Of a stretch of 64,000 nt of DNA, positions 24,884 through 33,747 are shown one piece after another; position 1 is the first letter of the stretch, and each line of letters starts with the position of its first letter. The notes under the pieces are model-generated. The model was not told where the DNA came from. It searched no databases and saw nothing but the letters and a program-made list of their open reading frames with translations. A program made the position numbers and the translations under genes. This DNA comes from Virgibacillus ihumii (GTDB lineage Bacteria > Bacillota > Bacilli > Bacillales > Amphibacillaceae): NCBI RefSeq assembly GCF_902726655.1, contig NZ_CACVAN010000001.1, positions 1 to 64,000 of the forward strand, given 5' to 3'.

Positions 24884-25315
24884 ATGTTAAGAGTGAAACC
24901 TATCGAAAATCGGGATTACGAATTGATTCAGAAGGCGGAAAAAGTAATTGAAGATAATTACAGGTATGGACGGCACCACATTGGTTCAGCAGTTAGAACA
25001 ACTTCGGGAAATATATTTTCAGCAGTTCACGTTGAGGCGAACGTGGGCAGAATAACGGTATGTGGGGAAGCAATGGCAATTGGAAAGTCAATCTCGGAAG
25101 GAGAACATGAATTTGACACGATTGTAGCGGTTGCTCATCCCCATCCACACGAAAGTATAGAAAAGTGTTGGGTAGTATCTCCGTGTGGTATGTGTCGGGA
25201 GTTAATAAGTGATTACGGTAAAGACACTGATGTGATTATTTCTTATAACGGTCAATTGGTAAAGTGTAATGTGATGGAATTATTACCAGAAAAATATACA
25301 AGTGATACTGAATAA
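24884..25315 (+). CDS. Cytidine deaminase-like enzyme
   Basis: The 143-residue protein has the zinc-dependent deaminase core: Cys60-x-Glu62 (VCGEAMAIG) with Glu62 as proton shuttle, and PCGMC with Cys101 and Cys104 as ligands. The HVEANVGRIT stretch before it resembles cytidine/blasticidin-S deaminases. It probably deaminates a pyrimidine nucleoside or analogue. AGGAGGAG lies before ATG 24884. Confidence 0.85.
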   Translation: MLRVKPIENRDYELIQKAEKVIEDNYRYGRHHIGSAVRTTSGNIFSAVHVEANVGRITVCGEAMAIGKSISEGEHEFDTIVAVAHPHPHESIEKCWVVSPCGMCRELISDYGKDTDVIISYNGQLVKCNVMELLPEKYTSDTE

Positions 25316-25371
25316 ACAGTCTATACTGTCGGGTGATTAGGTTTACTTTTAACATATCAAGGAGAATACAT

Positions 25372-25569
25372 ATGAAAGAGTCTCAAAAAAAGTTTTATAA
25401 AAGTAAGTTTTTCATTTCAAAAATTATTTTTACGTTAATTGTGTTAACCACTATAATACTGGCACAGTTTGGAACTATTTCCGGTAAGCTGGATACAATC
25501 ATTATCATTGTTACATGTATTGCGTTTTTTGTCATCGACCACAATATGAGAAAAAGTGAACAACATTAA
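25372..25569 (+). CDS. Small membrane protein, 65 aa
   Basis: ATG 25372 follows AAGGAG. The sequence has a basic N-terminus and two hydrophobic helices (KIIFTLIVLTTIILAQFG and TIIIIVTCIAFFVIDH). There is no recognised domain. An in-frame upstream start at 25333 has no ribosome binding site. Confidence 0.6.
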   Translation: MKESQKKFYKSKFFISKIIFTLIVLTTIILAQFGTISGKLDTIIIIVTCIAFFVIDHNMRKSEQH

Positions 25570-25684
25570 GGCTGAGTTGTTTTGATTTATGTTTCATAAT
25601 ATAATTGAAATGGAAGCAATTGATTAACTTGGGAAAAGTTAAATTGGCAATTTGCGAAATACAAAATTCAGGAGGTGCGATTCA

Positions 25685-25945
25685 ATGGATTATGATGATC
25701 AAGTAAAAAACAGAATGAAACGTATAGAAGGTCAGGTCAGAGGATTATTGAAAGCAATGGATGAAGGAAAAGATTGCCGTCAAGTGGTAAATCAGATGAC
25801 CGCGGCCAGAAATGCGCTTGATCGTACAGCAGCATTAATTGTCAGCAGAAATTTGGAGGAGTGCATCCGTGAAGAGAAGGAATCGGGTGGAAATTCAGAA
25901 GATCATATAAAGGATGCAGTAAATTTGCTTGTAAAAAGCAGGTAG
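25685..25945 (+). CDS. CsoR/RcnR-family repressor, CstR-like
   Basis: The 86-residue four-helix repressor begins MDYDDQVKNRMKRIEGQVRG, the DNA-contact helix. Cys31 (DCRQV) and Cys60 (LEECI) are present, but the copper-ligand histidine of CsoR is replaced by Asn56. That pattern matches CstR, which senses persulfides through two cysteines, rather than copper. AGGAGGTGCG precedes ATG 25685. No sulfur-metabolism genes are adjacent, so its target is unknown. Confidence 0.8.
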   Translation: MDYDDQVKNRMKRIEGQVRGLLKAMDEGKDCRQVVNQMTAARNALDRTAALIVSRNLEECIREEKESGGNSEDHIKDAVNLLVKSR

Positions 25946-26127
25946 TTCTTCTGATTAGTTTTTTAAGGAGAAAGTAATAGTCTCATTAAGTATGGAGTTT
26001 ATCATTCCGTGTTTGATGATGTGAATTCGTGAATGAAATATACAAAATATGCGATACCAGTCGATAGTTTAAAATACGTTATTGACAGGTATTTTTTTAT
26101 TTCGAAAATCGTCGAAAAATTTCATGT

Positions 26128-26186
26128 AATATATTGCATTTTACATTAGGTAATAGTATGATGAATATCATCGATATATTGCATAT
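26128..26186 (+). promoter_or_regulatory. Two copies of a putative GntR operator before brnQ
   Basis: AATATATTGCAT (26128-26139) and GATATATTGCATAT (26173-26186) lie 34 to 92 bases before the brnQ start. The 14-mer recurs exactly, inverted, just before the gntR gene at 28378-28391. Promoter elements were not assigned in this AT-rich 270-bp region. Confidence 0.5.
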
Positions 26187-26219
26187 CATAAAACATAGAC
26201 ATCATTGGAGGAACCTATC

Positions 26220-27578
26220 ATGAAGGGGAAATTGTCTTTTTCATCATACGCAGCAGTTGGCGTCATGCTGTTTGCACTATTTTTTGGGGCTGGAAATCTG
26301 ATTTTTCCGGCACAACTTGGTCAAAATGCCGGTACCAATCTCTGGCCTGCGGTTCTGGGATTTTTAATTACCGGGGTGGGGCTGCCATTATTGGGGATTA
26401 TAGCGATGAGTTTTTCTGGAAGCCGAAATTTGCAGGAACTGTCAAGCCGTATACACCCGGTTTATGCCGTGTTTTTTACGTCGCTTCTTTATTTGACAAT
26501 TGGACCATTTTTCGCGTCTCCTCGTACAGGAACGGTTGCGTATGAGATTGGTATATCACCTTTTGTGAACAAGTCTTCGCAACAATTGGGATTGTTTATT
26601 TTTACATTACTGTTTTTTGCTGTTGTACTCTGGTTTTCATTAAAGCCTGCCAAACTTGTTGATAATGTCGGAAAGTTTTTGGCACCTGGGCTGGTTGTAT
26701 TACTTGCGGTTCTTCTAGTTACGGCTATTGTAAATCCGATGGGATCGATGGAAGCACCTCAACAAGCTTATGCAAACGCAGCATTTATAACTGGTTTTCT
26801 TGAAGGCTATAATACAATGGATGCACTAGCATCGTTGGTATTTGGTATTATCGTCATTAATGCGATTCGGGCAATGGGCGTAACATCGAATGCTGACATT
26901 CTAAAGACAACGATAAAAGCAGGAAGTATTGCGATATTGCTGCTTGGAATGATTTACGTCGGGATCGCCTATTTGGGCGCAACGAGCACACAAGTTTTTG
27001 GAATCTTTAAAACTGGTGGTCCGGTTTTAAGTAGCGCCGCATCCTATTATTTTGGCACGTTCGGATCAATTTTGCTGGCAATTACCATTATATTGGCATG
27101 CTTGACAACTGCGATTGGACTGACAACAGCTAATGCGGAATATTTCCATACACTGTTTCCGCAGTTCAGCTATAAAACACTTGTTGTATTTTTTGCAACT
27201 GCAACGTTTATCATTGCGAACTTCGGACTGGCAAACATTATAGCTTATTCTGTACCGGTTTTAATGTTCCTGTATCCGCTCGCGATTGTGCTGATGCTTT
27301 TGACGTTTTTGTCTCCATTGTTTAATCATGCACGGTTGGTTTATCGTTCAACAACTGCTGTTACGTTTTTGATCAGTATTTTTGATGGACTTAAAGCGTT
27401 CTGTGAGTCACTGGGAATAGCATATTTCAGCTGGATGCAGCCTGTTATTGCTTTCTATGAACAAACGTTGCCTCTGTACAGTCAGGGACTTGGGTGGCTG
27501 CTGCCGGCTGTTGTTGTGATTGCCGTCACCGGAACTATCAGCCGTATGCAAAAAACAGCTGCAGTTCATGCATCATAA
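26220..27578 (+). CDS. brnQ: Branched-chain amino acid transporter, BrnQ (LIVCS family)
   Basis: The 452-residue, twelve-helix Na+-coupled symporter has the LIVCS hallmarks: MLFALFFGAGNLIFPAQLGQ near residues 16-35, the SPRTGTVAYEIGISPF loop, and LTTAIGLTTANAEYFH. It imports leucine, isoleucine and valine. ATG 26220 lies eight bases after TTGGAGGAA; the in-frame TTG at 26205 is inside that ribosome binding site. The convergent GntR gene downstream shares its putative operator. Confidence 0.92.
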   Translation: MKGKLSFSSYAAVGVMLFALFFGAGNLIFPAQLGQNAGTNLWPAVLGFLITGVGLPLLGIIAMSFSGSRNLQELSSRIHPVYAVFFTSLLYLTIGPFFASPRTGTVAYEIGISPFVNKSSQQLGLFIFTLLFFAVVLWFSLKPAKLVDNVGKFLAPGLVVLLAVLLVTAIVNPMGSMEAPQQAYANAAFITGFLEGYNTMDALASLVFGIIVINAIRAMGVTSNADILKTTIKAGSIAILLLGMIYVGIAYLGATSTQVFGIFKTGGPVLSSAASYYFGTFGSILLAITIILACLTTAIGLTTANAEYFHTLFPQFSYKTLVVFFATATFIIANFGLANIIAYSVPVLMFLYPLAIVLMLLTFLSPLFNHARLVYRSTTAVTFLISIFDGLKAFCESLGIAYFSWMQPVIAFYEQTLPLYSQGLGWLLPAVVVIAVTGTISRMQKTAAVHAS

Positions 27579-27592
27579 TTCTGCAAATAGTA

Positions 27593-27629
27593 AGCCGGCT
27601 CCTTCTTTCCTTGAAGGGCCGGCTTTTTG
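27593..27629 (+). terminator. Terminator between brnQ and gntR
   Basis: AGCCGGCTCCTTC (27593-27605) pairs with GAAGGGCCGGCT (27613-27624), then TTTTT. It can serve both convergent genes in part. Confidence 0.85.
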
Positions 27630-27665
27630 GCGTTAAAATTTTATAAATAATTTCTGCTGTTTTTA

Positions 27666-28310
27666 CTAAAACTTTTGGAGTGTCCGCAGCCAGTTTTCTT
27701 TCATGACGGCTACAGCTTTTTCCTTGTTGCCATGTTTCATGGAAGTAATAATGGTCTTGTGATCATCAATTGATTTTTCGGTTAAGACAATGGAATTATG
27801 GAAAAAATGCCTGCGAACATGTGCCTGTAATGATTCCACTATTCCCTGGATATAAGTGTTTTTCGTAATATCAACAATCACCTGGTGAAACTCTTCATCG
27901 ACTTTTAATGCAGCATAACCGTTACTGGACTGGATTGCTTCTGCAAAGCGATTGTTGATGTTTTCGAGTTGTGTGAGGTGCTCGCCAGTCAAGCGGTCAA
28001 TTGCTAGTTCGGCGGAAAGTGATTGTAATGCTGCCAATGGTGGAAGCAGGTCTTTAATGGCTTCCCGTTCAATTTCAGTCACTTGTGTGGCTTTTCCGGG
28101 ATACATCTTAACAAAACCTCGTGCTTCCAGAAGCTGTAACGACTCACGGATTGGTGTTCTGCTAGTTCCTAATGCATCGGCCAGTTCGTTATCATTTAAT
28201 TTTTCGCCGGGAAGCAGTGTTCCATCAATAATCCATTGCTGAAGTTGATTGAATGCATTCTCTTTTGCAGACAGACGCACAGGTTTTGAATGATTTGAAG
28301 GTATTGGCAT
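27666..28310 (-). CDS. GntR family regulator, FCD (FadR) type
   Basis: The 214-residue product has an N-terminal winged helix (GEKLNDNELADALGTSRTPIRESLQLLEARG in two pieces of the HTH, residues 40-70) and a C-terminal all-helical FCD domain with metal-site residues around DEEFHQVIVDI and HKTII. FCD regulators sense organic acids or amino acid metabolites. ATG at 28310 has AAAGGCGG upstream; the longer frame to 28397 lacks a ribosome binding site. The shared 14-mer suggests it controls brnQ and itself. Confidence 0.87.
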   Translation of the reverse strand: MPIPSNHSKPVRLSAKENAFNQLQQWIIDGTLLPGEKLNDNELADALGTSRTPIRESLQLLEARGFVKMYPGKATQVTEIEREAIKDLLPPLAALQSLSAELAIDRLTGEHLTQLENINNRFAEAIQSSNGYAALKVDEEFHQVIVDITKNTYIQGIVESLQAHVRRHFFHNSIVLTEKSIDDHKTIITSMKHGNKEKAVAVMKENWLRTLQKF

Positions 28311-28377
28311 TGAAATCCGCCTTTCTGGATATTCGTTTCGTATGAATCCAGTATACATGAAAATATCTCGTGTGGGA

Positions 28378-28391
28378 ATATGCAATATATC
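28378..28391 (-). promoter_or_regulatory. Putative GntR operator before its own gene
   Basis: On the minus strand it reads GATATATTGCATAT, identical to 26173-26186. On the plus strand it is part of TATGCA-N8-TGCATA, an inverted repeat of the kind dimeric regulators bind. Confidence 0.5.
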
Positions 28392-28561
28392 ATGCATAGA
28401 GCTTTTTGGTGTAAAAAATGCAACCTTCTTGAAATATTTTCAATTTAAGTGATATGATGAATAAATCAGTGTGTAGAGATATTGGTCTTATGCAATGGAT
28501 CAAAAATATATGTCTCATGATACGTCTGCCATCTGAAATATTATAAATGGAGTTGACGATT

Positions 28562-29059
28562 ATGCATGAGGAAACAAGATTACCCCGAAACGGAAAAGAA
28601 TTTGTGCTGTTCTTAGCCATCATTTCCATCCTTTCCGTAAATATCATCGCCCCCCTTATTATGGGATTTGAGTTTGGATTCAATCGAGAGGTATATTTAA
28701 GAACATTGCAAGTTATTCCGTTTGTATGGATTTCTGTCATCTTTTTGGTAATTTTTATTGCGAATCCGATTGTTAATAAAATGGTACCAAAGTTCGTTAA
28801 ATCTACGGATAGCTTCAATGCAAGAGTGTTATTCACAATTTTGTTCAGCGTGACGATTTTGTCCATTTTTTTGACAGTTATCGGATCCTGGATTGGCATG
28901 CGGGATGTCAGTTTTGTGCCGTTTCAAACTTTCTTTTATGACTGGCCGCGTAACTTTTTCATCGCATTTTGGGTTGAAGCGTTAATTGCACAGCCTGCAG
29001 CAAGATTTGCGATGAAAAAATTACATGCTGTTCAGGAAAGTAAAACAGTAAACGCATAA
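28562..29059 (+). CDS. DUF2798 family membrane protein
   Basis: The 165-residue, four-helix protein is made of two similar halves, each with a helix-loop-helix unit (FVLFLAIISILSVNIIAPLI and VLFTILFSVTILSIFLTVIG), as in duplicated DUF2798 proteins. The function is unknown. GGAG lies nine bases before ATG 28562; the upstream in-frame ATG at 28547 has no ribosome binding site. It is divergent from gntR. Confidence 0.75.
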   Translation: MHEETRLPRNGKEFVLFLAIISILSVNIIAPLIMGFEFGFNREVYLRTLQVIPFVWISVIFLVIFIANPIVNKMVPKFVKSTDSFNARVLFTILFSVTILSIFLTVIGSWIGMRDVSFVPFQTFFYDWPRNFFIAFWVEALIAQPAARFAMKKLHAVQESKTVNA

Positions 29060-29082
29060 CATGCATTTGATTTTGGAATAGA

Positions 29083-29122
29083 AGAACCTCTTCATAGCAA
29101 TGGCTATGTGGAGGTTCTTTTA
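29083..29122 (+). terminator. Rho-independent terminator
   Basis: AGAACCTC..CATAGC (29083-29098) pairs with GCTATG..GAGGTTCT around AATG, followed by TTTTA. Confidence 0.88.
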
Positions 29123-29182
29123 TATAATGCAATTGTGCTATTATGAATAAAAGAAAAAGAAATATTGAAGGACGTGTTGAGC

Positions 29183-30394
29183 GTGGTCACAAAAAAATTA
29201 TATTATCAGGAACCATCCATCCGGTCTTTTTCCGCGCAGATTCTTCACAGTAAACAGGATGCGAACGGGCGATTCTACGTTGTGCTGGATAAGACGGCAT
29301 TTTACCCGACAGGCGGTGGACAGCCGCATGATACAGGCACAATTAATGATGTACGTGTATATAATGTCGAGGAAAAAAACGGTGAGATTCGCCATTATAC
29401 CGATACGTTTTTGGAAGCGGAAAAATGTGCAGGGGAAATTGACTGGGGACGAAGATTCGATCATATGCAGCAGCATACCGGACAGCATATCCTGTCAGCA
29501 GCATTTGAAAACATGTATGGGTACAGGACAGTAAGTTTTCATCTAGGAACAGAAACCTGCTCGATTGATCTCGAAATTTCGGGTCTTTATGAAGAGGAAG
29601 CCAGCGGGGTAGAGGAGAAGGCAAACGATGTTATTTTAGAAAATCGCCCTATTCAGATACGTTGGGTGACAGAAGATGAGCTTAACGAGTTCCCCTTAAG
29701 AAAGGATGTATCTGTTTCAGAAAACATTCGTCTTGTCATAATTCCTGATTTTGACTACAACGGTTGTGGCGGAACCCATCCGAATGCAACAGGGCAAGTG
29801 GGCTCTATTAAACTTCTCCATTGGGAACGGCAAAAGAAAAATATCCGCGTTCATTTTGTCTGTGGAACAAGAGTACTGAAGCAACTACAGGATAAGCATC
29901 GTGTCATCCAGGGTTTGACCTCTCTGCTAAATGCCCCTCAGCAAGATTTGAAAGCCAGCGCCAGTCATATTTTGGAGCAACAGAAAAATCTTGAAAAAAC
30001 AAATGAACATTTGCAAGCTGAACTGCTGCTTTATGAGGCGCAGAGACTGATCAAGAAGGCCACCGTAAAGGATACATATAAGCTGGTAAACAATACTTAC
30101 AAGGACACGCCTGTGAAAAAGCTTCAGCAGATGGCAGCCAATGTGGCCCAAAACGCCAATAAAACGCTGGTTTTGTTTATCAATGAAAATGAAACCAAAA
30201 TTCAGGTGGTTTGTGCGAGAAGTAACGATATTGATATGAATATGAAAGATTTCATCACCCAGATTTTACCTATGATAAATGGGAAAGGTGGCGGCAGTAA
30301 AACGATTGCGCAGGGGGGAGGAGACAAGAGGGTTTCTCCGGGAACGTTAATGGAAGAATTGATTCGTGTATCTGAAAGGCAGCTTGTCGGATAA
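29183..30394 (+). CDS. Alanyl-tRNA editing protein, AlaX-type with DHHA1 domain
   Basis: The protein of about 403 residues acts in trans to hydrolyse mischarged Ser/Gly-tRNA(Ala). Visible features: an N-terminal beta-barrel with FYPTGGGQPHDTG, the zinc site from HTGQH (residues about 97-101) and CGGTHP, a coiled coil, and a C-terminal DHHA1 region ending GGGSKTIAQGGG. The start is uncertain: GTG 29183 lies 10 nt after GAAGGA, and TTG 29177 or 29165 are in frame. Confidence 0.87.
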   Translation: MVTKKLYYQEPSIRSFSAQILHSKQDANGRFYVVLDKTAFYPTGGGQPHDTGTINDVRVYNVEEKNGEIRHYTDTFLEAEKCAGEIDWGRRFDHMQQHTGQHILSAAFENMYGYRTVSFHLGTETCSIDLEISGLYEEEASGVEEKANDVILENRPIQIRWVTEDELNEFPLRKDVSVSENIRLVIIPDFDYNGCGGTHPNATGQVGSIKLLHWERQKKNIRVHFVCGTRVLKQLQDKHRVIQGLTSLLNAPQQDLKASASHILEQQKNLEKTNEHLQAELLLYEAQRLIKKATVKDTYKLVNNTYKDTPVKKLQQMAANVAQNANKTLVLFINENETKIQVVCARSNDIDMNMKDFITQILPMINGKGGGSKTIAQGGGDKRVSPGTLMEELIRVSERQLVG

Positions 30395-30483
30395 GCGAAC
30401 GCGGCCATTTTATCTGCACTCAGATCCAGCAGCTTCTTATTTTAGCAGATAAGAAAGCTTTCTTACTGCATAAGTGCAACTAA

Positions 30484-30517
30484 GGTTGTCACCTAATGGA
30501 TGGGTGACAACCAGTTT
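30484..30517 (+). terminator. Hairpin, probable terminator
   Basis: GGTTGTCACC (30484-30493) pairs perfectly with GGTGACAACC (30503-30512), followed by AGTTTT. It lies between the AlaX gene and the next lipoprotein gene. Confidence 0.7.
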
Positions 30518-30542
30518 TACTAATCGGATTGGGGTAATTTTA

Positions 30543-32222
30543 ATGAAAAAATTGTTTTGTTTGATATTGACAGCTTTTTCAGCGGTAATTGTATTAAAAG
30601 GCTGTGCCGATAATTCAGAAGGGTCCGCTGATCAGAATGGTCAAAATAACGAAGAACAAAAATCGGAAGAGACGAAACCTGAGGAAACGAAGTCAGTAAC
30701 GGAGATCGGTCAGCCGCTTGAATTGTCTTCCTATGCAAAAGAAATCGGCGCAACACTTTCAAGCCCACAAAGTAAGGAGTTCTCTGTGCAATCATCGTTT
30801 ACGCTGGAAGGAAAAATTGATGATATGTCCGGGTTGGATAGCCGTTTTATCTGGGTGGAACTGTCCGGTCCAAAAGGGGGAGAGTTTACATATTATGTAC
30901 CGCTTCAGGACGGAAAATTCAGCGAGGAAATAAAGCTGTTTGAAGGGAAAGGAAACTACAAGATTACAGTTCGTTTGCCGGATAAAGAACAGGACAATCA
31001 TTTTTATGAGATGGCTTCCCTTGAAGTAACGAATGAAAGTACAGAAAAGACCCGTGATATATTTCTGGGGCGTAAAGCACTTGAAAACGGGCTGACTATA
31101 ACACAGCCTGCCAGTGGTTTTACGGAAGCAGACGGATTTTTACACTTGGCAGGAACAATCGATGACAAGTATAACGGGAAGAAACTAATGGTTAAAGGTG
31201 AAAAAGGTTCAGAGTCATGGAAAGTCATCATTCCTGTTAAGAATGGCAAATTCGAAACAGAATTTCCTTTACACTACGGCGGGGGTAAGCATCATGTAAC
31301 AGTCATGGTACCTGATCCAGACCGGGAAAATTATTATTTGGAAGCTGCCAAACTTTTTGTCAACAATACATCAACAGCGCAAACAGATCCAATTAAGTTT
31401 TATCAGGATTATAATGAACATGAATTTCAGCTTGGTTATCCGAAAGCTGGGGGATTGAAAGCCGATGGAAATACGTTTCGCATTGCCGGTACGTATGACC
31501 CAAGTGTGGCCGACAATAAGAAAATTGAGCAATTGATCGTAACGACGAAAAAGGGTGATTTGGAAGCAAGTTACCTTGTTCCGGCTAATGATGGGACATT
31601 TGAAGGAGAATTCCGGCTCCGGTTTGGTCCCGGAGAGTATGAAGTAACGGTTAATATCCCAACAGACCCTGGCGCATTCAAATCATATTTTAAATATTCC
31701 GGCATTGCAAGATTTACGGTCAATAGTAATGCAAAAGATAAACGTAATTTACTTCCGTCCCGGGGAATTCAGTCGGATTCACAAAAGATAGAAGACCTCG
31801 CTGCCAAATTGACAAAAGGGATTAAGGATGAACGAAAGCAGGCGAAAGCAATTTATGAGTACGTGGCAAAAAATATTTCCTATGATGTGGAGAAGCTGGA
31901 AAAAGACTTGTTTAAACTGAGTGACAGTGCATTAAAAACACTAAGAACAAAGCGTGGAGTTTGTCAGGATTATGCTTTCTTGAACGTTGCTTTATTGCGT
32001 GCTGCTGGCATCGAATCACATTATATCAGTGGTCGTGCAAGTCTTGTCCGCCATGCCTGGGTGGAGGCAAACATAAATGGAGAATGGGTGCTCATGGATC
32101 CGACATGGGGTGCCGGTTATGTGCACGATGGCAAGTTTGTACCTCGTTACACTGACAAATATTTCGATCCGAATATGGAGGAATTTAAAAAAACACATAC
32201 TCGTGATGAGATAGTTTACTGA
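30543..32222 (+). CDS. Lipoprotein with three Ig-like repeats and a transglutaminase-like domain
   Basis: The 559-residue protein has a lipoprotein signal with lipobox LKGC (Cys20) and a Glu/Lys-rich linker. Three homologous beta repeats of about 110 residues follow, each with a G-T-I/Y-D-D core and an F-x-GxGxY/H-V end. The C-terminal transglutaminase/protease-like fold has the triad Cys474 (RGVCQDY), His504 (VRHAWVE) and Asp519 (LMDPTWG). It probably acts on cell-surface protein; whether it cleaves or crosslinks is not known. ATG 30543 follows TTGGGGTAA. Confidence 0.82.
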   Translation: MKKLFCLILTAFSAVIVLKGCADNSEGSADQNGQNNEEQKSEETKPEETKSVTEIGQPLELSSYAKEIGATLSSPQSKEFSVQSSFTLEGKIDDMSGLDSRFIWVELSGPKGGEFTYYVPLQDGKFSEEIKLFEGKGNYKITVRLPDKEQDNHFYEMASLEVTNESTEKTRDIFLGRKALENGLTITQPASGFTEADGFLHLAGTIDDKYNGKKLMVKGEKGSESWKVIIPVKNGKFETEFPLHYGGGKHHVTVMVPDPDRENYYLEAAKLFVNNTSTAQTDPIKFYQDYNEHEFQLGYPKAGGLKADGNTFRIAGTYDPSVADNKKIEQLIVTTKKGDLEASYLVPANDGTFEGEFRLRFGPGEYEVTVNIPTDPGAFKSYFKYSGIARFTVNSNAKDKRNLLPSRGIQSDSQKIEDLAAKLTKGIKDERKQAKAIYEYVAKNISYDVEKLEKDLFKLSDSALKTLRTKRGVCQDYAFLNVALLRAAGIESHYISGRASLVRHAWVEANINGEWVLMDPTWGAGYVHDGKFVPRYTDKYFDPNMEEFKKTHTRDEIVY

Positions 32223-32241
32223 TAAAGGAGTGCCATGCCAA

Positions 32242-32270
32242 TCCACCCTGTTTTCCAGGGTGGACTTTTG
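32242..32270 (+). terminator. Rho-independent terminator
   Basis: TCCACCCTG (32242-32250) pairs with CAGGGTGGA (32256-32264), followed by CTTTTG. Confidence 0.8.
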
Positions 32271-32532
32271 CTTGTTATTTATTGGTTATGTATAGAGCCG
32301 CTGATAAATTATGAACTTCACCTAAATTGTGAACTTCTGACACTTCAATAATAAACTATTACACTTTGTTGAAACTTTCTAATACATTTTGATTAATTTC
32401 TGACACTTTATTATTTTCGGCTAAATGGAAGTGGATTGGGGTAATGAAACTTTCATGGAAAGTTTTCGTATATGAATAGAAGAGAGGGGAGAGAAAGAGA
32501 ATTTTGAATTAATGAAAACGGGGGATATATCA
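32271..32532. other. Intergenic region with short repeats
   Basis: TTCTGACACTT occurs twice (32335, 32398), and GAAACTTTC occurs at 32371 and again in the inverted repeat GAAACTTTC-ATG-GAAAGTTTTC (32446-32467). No gene is seen. The inverted repeat could be an operator of the VOC gene. Confidence 0.35.
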
Positions 32533-32937
32533 ATGGAATTTACTGATTTTTCAGCGACTCAAGTCAGAATAGCACGACCAACTGATAAATTTGATGAAGT
32601 TGTAAAATTTTATGAGGAGGGGGTTAGCCTGGAACGATTAACGGACTTTGCGGGTCACAGAGGATATACTGGCGTTATTTTTGGGTTGCCGGGTTCGCCA
32701 TATCATTTGGAGTTTACGCACCATGAAGACGGAAGTCCATGTCCGGCACCAACAAAAGACAATCTTCTTGTTTTTTACATATCAAATGAACAGGAAATCA
32801 GAAAAATTACAAAAAGGCTGAATCAGATGGGGTATGAAGAAGTGGAGCCGGAAAATGGTTACTGGAAGGAGAAAGGGACAACGATAGAAGACCCGGATGG
32901 CTGGAGAATCGTTTTGATGAATACGGAAGGCATTTAA
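32533..32937 (+). CDS. VOC superfamily protein (glyoxalase/bleomycin-resistance fold)
   Basis: The 134-residue protein has paired beta-alpha-beta-beta-beta units. The first includes VRIARPTDKFDEVVKFYEEG, and YHLEFTHH carries a likely metal Glu. The second ends with TIEDPDGWRIVLMN, the typical closing motif with the second metal Glu position changed. Substrate unknown. ATG 32533 follows GGGGGATAT; the upstream ATG 32512 lacks a well-spaced ribosome binding site. Confidence 0.82.
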   Translation: MEFTDFSATQVRIARPTDKFDEVVKFYEEGVSLERLTDFAGHRGYTGVIFGLPGSPYHLEFTHHEDGSPCPAPTKDNLLVFYISNEQEIRKITKRLNQMGYEEVEPENGYWKEKGTTIEDPDGWRIVLMNTEGI

Positions 32938-32978
32938 GTCGCTTATTTTTTAAGAAGCAGGGAAAGTGGTGTTTTTAA

Positions 32979-33554
32979 ATGAGTATTTTTAAGTATAAAC
33001 CTGAATTAAATGGAGAAAAAATCAGATTGCGTCCTGTTAAAATTGATGATGTGGAGTTCCTGCAACAGCTATTGCTTGATCGTGAAGTGAACATTCTCAC
33101 TGGATCAGTTCATTCCAATGATGAGGAAATTAAGCGCGCGGAAATGGATAAACTAACTGAAGTTTACGGTGAGTGGGCAGAAGCAGAAGAACGGACAGTC
33201 TTCATGATTATCCGGAAGTCTGACAATGTCATTATAGGCGAGTCTGTACTGAATGATTATGATGTGGGTAACAACAGTTGCAACTTTCGTATCTGGATTG
33301 CGGGTGCTACCGGTCAAGGGTTTGGTACTGAAGCTGTACAGATCACCATGACCTATGCGTTCGAAGATTTAAAGCTGCATCGTGTGGAACTGGAAGTATA
33401 TGACTTTAATCCGCGAGCACGCCATGTTTATGAAAAAGCAGGATTTAAACATGAGGGAACCAAGCGTGAAGCGCTAAGGTTTGATGAGGAGTGGGTGGAT
33501 GCACATACGATGTCAATGCTGGATTGGGAATGGCGAATGAATGATAAAATTTGA
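32979..33554 (+). CDS. GNAT acetyltransferase, RimJ/RimL-like
   Basis: The 191-residue enzyme begins ELNGEKIRLRPVKIDD, has the acetyl-CoA loop AGATGQGFGTEAVQITMTYAF near residues 110-130, and ends with NPRARHVYEKAGFKHEGTKR. It is typical of N-terminal or antibiotic acetyltransferases; the target is not predictable. AAAGTGGTG precedes ATG 32979, 41 bp after the VOC gene, so the two may be co-transcribed. Confidence 0.85.
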   Translation: MSIFKYKPELNGEKIRLRPVKIDDVEFLQQLLLDREVNILTGSVHSNDEEIKRAEMDKLTEVYGEWAEAEERTVFMIIRKSDNVIIGESVLNDYDVGNNSCNFRIWIAGATGQGFGTEAVQITMTYAFEDLKLHRVELEVYDFNPRARHVYEKAGFKHEGTKREALRFDEEWVDAHTMSMLDWEWRMNDKI

Positions 33555-33747
33555 GTAAACTTTTGACTGGTAAAACGAGTCTTAAGCAGCATTTAAAATA
33601 TATATTAATTTTAAAAATATTATGGTAAAATCAGTTTGATTGATTATTTCTAACGTTAAAGGGACTGATTCATGTGCAAAATGAAAAAGTAATGGTAAAT
33701 CCAGGTCGTTCCGCTTCAGAGTCTAAAAAGTTAAGGGAGATGTATGG

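Noticed and set aside
33672..33747. Possible short gene before the DJ-1 gene
   Set aside because: Only an unsupported fragment starting near an ATG, with no ribosome binding site or conserved motif.
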